DNA of 64,000 nucleotides, from the NCBI RefSeq assembly GCF_947495315.1, contig NZ_CANLYD010000006.1:124001-188000 (forward strand), in the 5' to 3' direction. The position numbers were made by a program, and so were the translations under genes. Position 1 is the stretch's first letter; each line of letters opens with the position of its first letter. This DNA is from an uncultured Aquimarina sp. (GTDB taxonomy: Bacteria > Bacteroidota > Bacteroidia > Flavobacteriales > Flavobacteriaceae). Below, one piece after another: positions 60,592-64,000 of this stretch. The notes under the pieces were generated by a model. The model saw only the letters and a program-made list of their open reading frames with translations. It ran no database searches and was not told where the DNA came from.

Positions 60592-62562
60592 TTAATTGCA
60601 GCTATTAGATGCTAATGTAATTTCAGCCGGATTTTCTGAATTATTTTTTATGCAGTTGTATTGAGAAGCGTCAGGTTCGGCAATATTATTATTGCTTATA
60701 ACAATATTTTCATGTGTTCCATACAATCGTATACCATCACTAGCAGCTGGTTCAATTTTTTGATTATTAATAATACTGATATTAGATGAATTTCCAATTT
60801 CTATACCACCAACCACTTCATTATTTTTAAATATCACACCATTAGCGGTAGAAAAACTAACTTTTTTAGTGGTGAAAAAATTGTTTTGTTCGATATTAAT
60901 CATATTATTCAAATCATCATCTTTTTGATTGAAATTAGAAAATTTAATATGAAATCCTTGTGCAGTAATGTCATTATTCATTATGTTCAAGTTATCACAA
61001 GCAGTATTAGTAAGTCCTATTCCAAAATTATTAGCACTTATTGTGTTTCCTTCAAAATCTGAATCAAATGTATCATTCATTTGTAATCCTATTTCGCAAT
61101 CTCTAATTTCATTATCGTGCACATACACATCTTTGGTATCTGTCGCTATCCCAACATTATATCCTGAAATGTCATTACCCGCAATTTCGTTATCAAAAAC
61201 TGTTTCTCCTTCGCCTGCAGCAAAAATTGCAAACTGTTCATCACTACCGCTATTTGCAACAAAAGTATTATTCAAAATTTTAGTTTCAGAAGCTAAGGAA
61301 TACACAACTCTTGTACTTACGGTATTGTTTTGCACCGTAACTTGTTGTCCAATATGTACAGATACAAATCCAACTCTACTATTAATCTCAGTATTATTTT
61401 TAATATCGATATCAAAAGCTTTTTCATTTTCAACCAGATTACCATTTGCATCTCTTCTACGGTACGCCTCTACATTAATAGCATAACCAACTTCACCTCC
61501 GTCAGAATTTGCAGAAGGCTGGCCAGAATCAATAAAAGTATTACCTTCTATAGTCACATCTCTACCATCTGTAACAGCTAAAGCCATTCGACGATTGTTT
61601 TTGAAAAGACAATTTTTTATAGTCACTTTTGTTGTTGGTATATAATCAGGATTAAAAGAAAAACCAAGGGAATAAACATTTAATCCTCCCTTAGAGCCAT
61701 TAATAAAATTAATTCCATCTAGGGTTATATTTCTTGATGCATGTATGTGAAAAAGATGTGTTCCTTCTAGGCCAACATCTTCTGGAGAGTAAACTCTTTT
61801 ATCTCGATCACCATATAAATTACCTCCGCTTACAATAACATTATCCACATCTCTAACCGCCAAAATAACACCGTTTTCAATTCCCGATTCAGCCGTAAAT
61901 GTTCTTAAATGAGTATTATCAGACATTTTCAAATGAAAATCAGAAGGAATGTTAACTGCTTCAACAGAGGCGTAGAAATTTTGATTAGCTGTTGTACTTG
62001 TCACCTTAGTTATTTCAAAAAATGCATCAAAAACATCTGTTTTAAATGTAGTACCGCCCATATCTTTAATACGGAACATTAATTTTTCAAACTCAGCCGT
62101 ATTTTGAAGAGCGATGTCAGAAGTTGTTTGTCCTTGTACAATATTTTCCCATCTGGAAGCGGTAAACATAAATGTAGGACTTTTTAGCATTACATCTCCT
62201 TGAGTTTCCAAATCAAAATTCAAAAGTCTTCCGTCAATATATCCACCAGAGAATACAAGTGTACCGTTAAAAATATCTCCACCTTCAAAATCAAAATTGA
62301 CGTTAGCGGGTAAATTAATAGTTTTTCCTTCAAGGTCCATTAAACAGTCGATGGTAACCGTAGAATTTGCAGCAATACTTAAAAGATCGAAGTCGCAAGG
62401 ATTATCTGAAGTTATGTCAGTATCCTCTTCCTCTTCTTCATTGTTATCTTCTTCCTCAACTTCTTCTTCAACATCAGCAACAATTTCTTCAATACTTTCA
62501 TTACTACAAGAAACGTAGGAGAAAGCTATTAAGAATAATAGGTAATATGGTAACTTTTTCAT
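60592..62562 (-). CDS. parallel beta-helix lipoprotein
   Basis: This 656-residue protein has a lipobox (FSYVSCSN, Cys19) and then an acidic linker rich in Glu and Asp at about 25-55. A right-handed beta-helix follows with repeats such as IDIKNNTEINSR, VTVQNNTVSTR, TKILNNTFVA and NISIINNQKI. The central part around 240-330 carries NVIVSGGNLYGDRDKRVYSPEDVG, reminiscent of pectate-lyase-like or epimerase folds, but no catalytic set is assignable. It probably sits on the cell surface next to a polysaccharide it binds or alters. Confidence 0.82.
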   Translation of the reverse strand: MKKLPYYLLFLIAFSYVSCSNESIEEIVADVEEEVEEEDNNEEEEEDTDITSDNPCDFDLLSIAANSTVTIDCLMDLEGKTINLPANVNFDFEGGDIFNGTLVFSGGYIDGRLLNFDLETQGDVMLKSPTFMFTASRWENIVQGQTTSDIALQNTAEFEKLMFRIKDMGGTTFKTDVFDAFFEITKVTSTTANQNFYASVEAVNIPSDFHLKMSDNTHLRTFTAESGIENGVILAVRDVDNVIVSGGNLYGDRDKRVYSPEDVGLEGTHLFHIHASRNITLDGINFINGSKGGLNVYSLGFSFNPDYIPTTKVTIKNCLFKNNRRMALAVTDGRDVTIEGNTFIDSGQPSANSDGGEVGYAINVEAYRRRDANGNLVENEKAFDIDIKNNTEINSRVGFVSVHIGQQVTVQNNTVSTRVVYSLASETKILNNTFVANSGSDEQFAIFAAGEGETVFDNEIAGNDISGYNVGIATDTKDVYVHDNEIRDCEIGLQMNDTFDSDFEGNTISANNFGIGLTNTACDNLNIMNNDITAQGFHIKFSNFNQKDDDLNNMINIEQNNFFTTKKVSFSTANGVIFKNNEVVGGIEIGNSSNISIINNQKIEPAASDGIRLYGTHENIVISNNNIAEPDASQYNCIKNNSENPAEITLASNSCN

Positions 62563-63020
62563 TTGGATGGGGGGTTGATTTTTAGTTTCATTTTTATTTT
62601 GATGCTTGGATAACGGATGTTTATCGACGTTATTGTGTATTACGTCGAAAAAAAATGTTAAAATTCACAAAACATAATTAATTGATATTTAAACACTTGA
62701 TGTTTTGTGGTTTTACCGTAAAATAAAAGGAAACTTTATCCAAAATAACGTTGAGCTTAATATAATAAGGCATAAATTAAAAGATAGTGTGTGTGAAATA
62801 TTAATATATGGGTAAATTCCCTGAAATTATCGAATGTTTATAATTATTTGTAGGTTTTCTCCTTCTTTTGTTTGTGATTATAATCTTTCAATTTAATTGT
62901 AAGCCTATAATGGAACCAATATATTGAATAAATATATGTTAAAAAAGAATTAGAATAAAAATTTTAAAAGAGGGTTATATCTATATATTTGCAACGAAAA
63001 CAGATATTTTTATTAAATAA
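62563..63020. other. 458-base intergenic region between divergent genes
   Basis: No gene was seen. TCGACGT (62624-62630) and ACGTCGA (62642-62648) form a 7-base inverted repeat 62 bases before the beta-helix start codon, a candidate operator. TATATTTG at 62984-62991 is a good -7 box for the glycosyltransferase, without a clear -33 partner. The middle part is AT-rich and unassigned. Confidence 0.5.
62984..62991 (+). promoter_or_regulatory. candidate -7 box for the last glycosyltransferase
   Basis: TATATTTG lies 29 bases before the GTG start at 63021. Confidence 0.4.
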
Positions 63021-64000
63021 GTGAAAAATAAGGGGAAGATTATTCGCGTTACTACAGTTCCTAGATCTTTGGGAGGATTGCTTCAGGGACAACTAAAATT
63101 TATGTCACAGCATTATGATGTAATTGGTGTGTCTAGTAGAGAGGAGAATATTTTAGAGAGAGTTGCTAGACAGGAAGAAATCAAGGTGATTCCTGTAGAA
63201 ATGACTCGTAAAATTACTCCAATAAAGGATTTAAAGGCAGTGTATCAATTATATAAAGTCTTTAAGAAAGAAAAGCCGGATATTGTGCATAGTCATACTC
63301 CTAAAGCGGGAACTTTATCCATGCTAGCTGCCAAAATAGCGGGAGTTCCACATCGATTACATACTATAGCAGGCTTACCGTTATTAGAAGCTAGTGGAGC
63401 GAAGAGAACATTATTGGATACCGTGGAGAAAATCACATATGCTTGTGCAACAATGATTTATCCTAATTCTTATGGTCTTAATGATATTATTTTAGAAAAT
63501 AAATATACGGGCGCTAAAAAGCTTAAGGTAATTGCTAATGGAAGTTCTAATGGAATTGATACTTCTCATTTTGATCCTTCTTTATATTCAGAACAAGACA
63601 ACCTAAGGTTAAGAGATGAATTAAAGATCGATAAAAATGATTTTGTGTTCGTATTTGTTGGACGATTTGTTAAGGATAAAGGGATTAATGAACTGATAAC
63701 GGCATTTAAGAAGTTGAATGGTGAGTATAAAAATGCAAAACTACTTTTAGTAGGAACATATGAAAGGGAATTAGATCCGTTATTGCCTGAAACAGAAGCA
63801 GAGATTGATGATAATCCGAATATTATTTCCGTAGGATGGCAAAATGATGTACGACCATTTTTTGCAATATCGGACGCTTTAGCGTTTCCTAGTTATAGAG
63901 AAGGTTTTCCGAATGTGGTAATGCAGGCTGGTTCTATGGGATTGCCTTGTATCGTTACAGATATTAATGGATGTAATGAAATCGTTTCTGAAGGAATTAG
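63021..64000 (+). CDS. GT4-type glycosyltransferase, 3' end cut by window
   Basis: The frame opens at a GTG (KNKGKIIRVTTVPRSLGGLLQGQL) and remains open to base 64000, so about 326 residues are seen. N-domain residues IVHSHTPKAGTLSMLAAKIAGVPHRLHTIAG are typical of the WbpH/PglA-like group. The donor half has FVFVGRFVKDKGINELITAF and FPSYREGFPNVVMQAGSMGLP, in which the second Glu of the E-x7-E pair is replaced by Gln. It probably opens a second segment of the polysaccharide region beyond the window. Confidence 0.88.
   Translation, partial: MKNKGKIIRVTTVPRSLGGLLQGQLKFMSQHYDVIGVSSREENILERVARQEEIKVIPVEMTRKITPIKDLKAVYQLYKVFKKEKPDIVHSHTPKAGTLSMLAAKIAGVPHRLHTIAGLPLLEASGAKRTLLDTVEKITYACATMIYPNSYGLNDIILENKYTGAKKLKVIANGSSNGIDTSHFDPSLYSEQDNLRLRDELKIDKNDFVFVFVGRFVKDKGINELITAFKKLNGEYKNAKLLLVGTYERELDPLLPETEAEIDDNPNIISVGWQNDVRPFFAISDALAFPSYREGFPNVVMQAGSMGLPCIVTDINGCNEIVSEGI

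Noticed and set aside
60968..61486. 172-residue plus-strand frame inside the beta-helix gene
   Set aside because: It is antisense to a well-supported gene with repetitive codons. Long antisense frames are expected there, and its product has no family features.
1..64000. tRNA, rRNA, CRISPR arrays, insertion sequences, attachment sites
   Set aside because: Intergenic regions were read for cloverleaf ends, repeated spacers, transposase genes and terminal repeats; none were recognised. A covariance-model search would be needed to exclude small RNAs.

Overview
The window is AT-rich chromosomal DNA of a marine-type Flavobacteriaceae bacterium. The gene content and layout resemble Aquimarina and its relatives, but the genus is an inference. 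Supporting signs are the type IX secretion regulator porX, an lpxC-fabZ fusion beside lpxD, lpxA and efp, -7 boxes of the form TAnnTTTG, weak ribosome binding sites, and proline dehydrogenase separate from any P5C dehydrogenase domain. No rRNA, tRNA, CRISPR array or insertion sequence was recognised.

Layout. 1-9.7 kb holds housekeeping and metabolic genes: a truncated aroB, proline dehydrogenase, a VOC protein, a pentapeptide-repeat protein, an arginase-family enzyme, a MocR regulator divergent from flavin split-barrel genes, a DUF1272 zinc protein, a GNAT enzyme and alanine dehydrogenase. 9.8-20.5 kb holds two overlapping small genes, tsaE, porX, and the envelope operon HD hydrolase-lpxD-lpxC/fabZ-lpxA-efp-lpxD paralogue-SnoaL-like gene, then sucD. 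20.6-26.8 kb is the most unusual part. An ECF sigma factor and a TPR-bearing membrane anti-sigma candidate diverge from a lipoprotein and an exported TPR-CHAT caspase-like protein. Four small Cys-containing peptides with double-glycine leaders follow. Three copies of a promoter-like element, TGGGTAACAAAA plus a second GTAAC exactly 20 bp further on, lie before the lipoprotein-CHAT pair and before peptides 1 and 2. This suggests one regulon.

26.8-33.5 kb carries two sodium:solute symporters, a large PIG-L deacetylase with a 36-residue membrane protein between it and its symporter, a small HTH regulator and a secreted protein. 33.5-44.3 kb carries mutS2, ung, several mini-proteins, a beta-barrel protein beside a decayed relative, an orphan substrate-binding protein, and a minus-strand run of oxygenase-SUI1-DUF1835-nucleoside phosphorylase-ppk1. 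44.6-47.3 kb carries a fused 2-oxoacid dehydrogenase E1, a membrane protein, and a decayed duplicate of the 3' end of E1.

47.5-60.5 kb is a surface polysaccharide locus: UDP-HexNAc epimerase, UDP-HexNAc dehydrogenase, Wzx flippase, a QueC-like PP-loop enzyme, pyruvyl transferase, four glycosyltransferases, a Wzy-like polymerase and a CapK/PaaK-like adenylating enzyme. It is followed by a convergent beta-helix lipoprotein and a further glycosyltransferase cut by the window end. Together these genes would make a nucleotide-linked HexNAcA, assemble and decorate a repeat unit, flip it and polymerise it.
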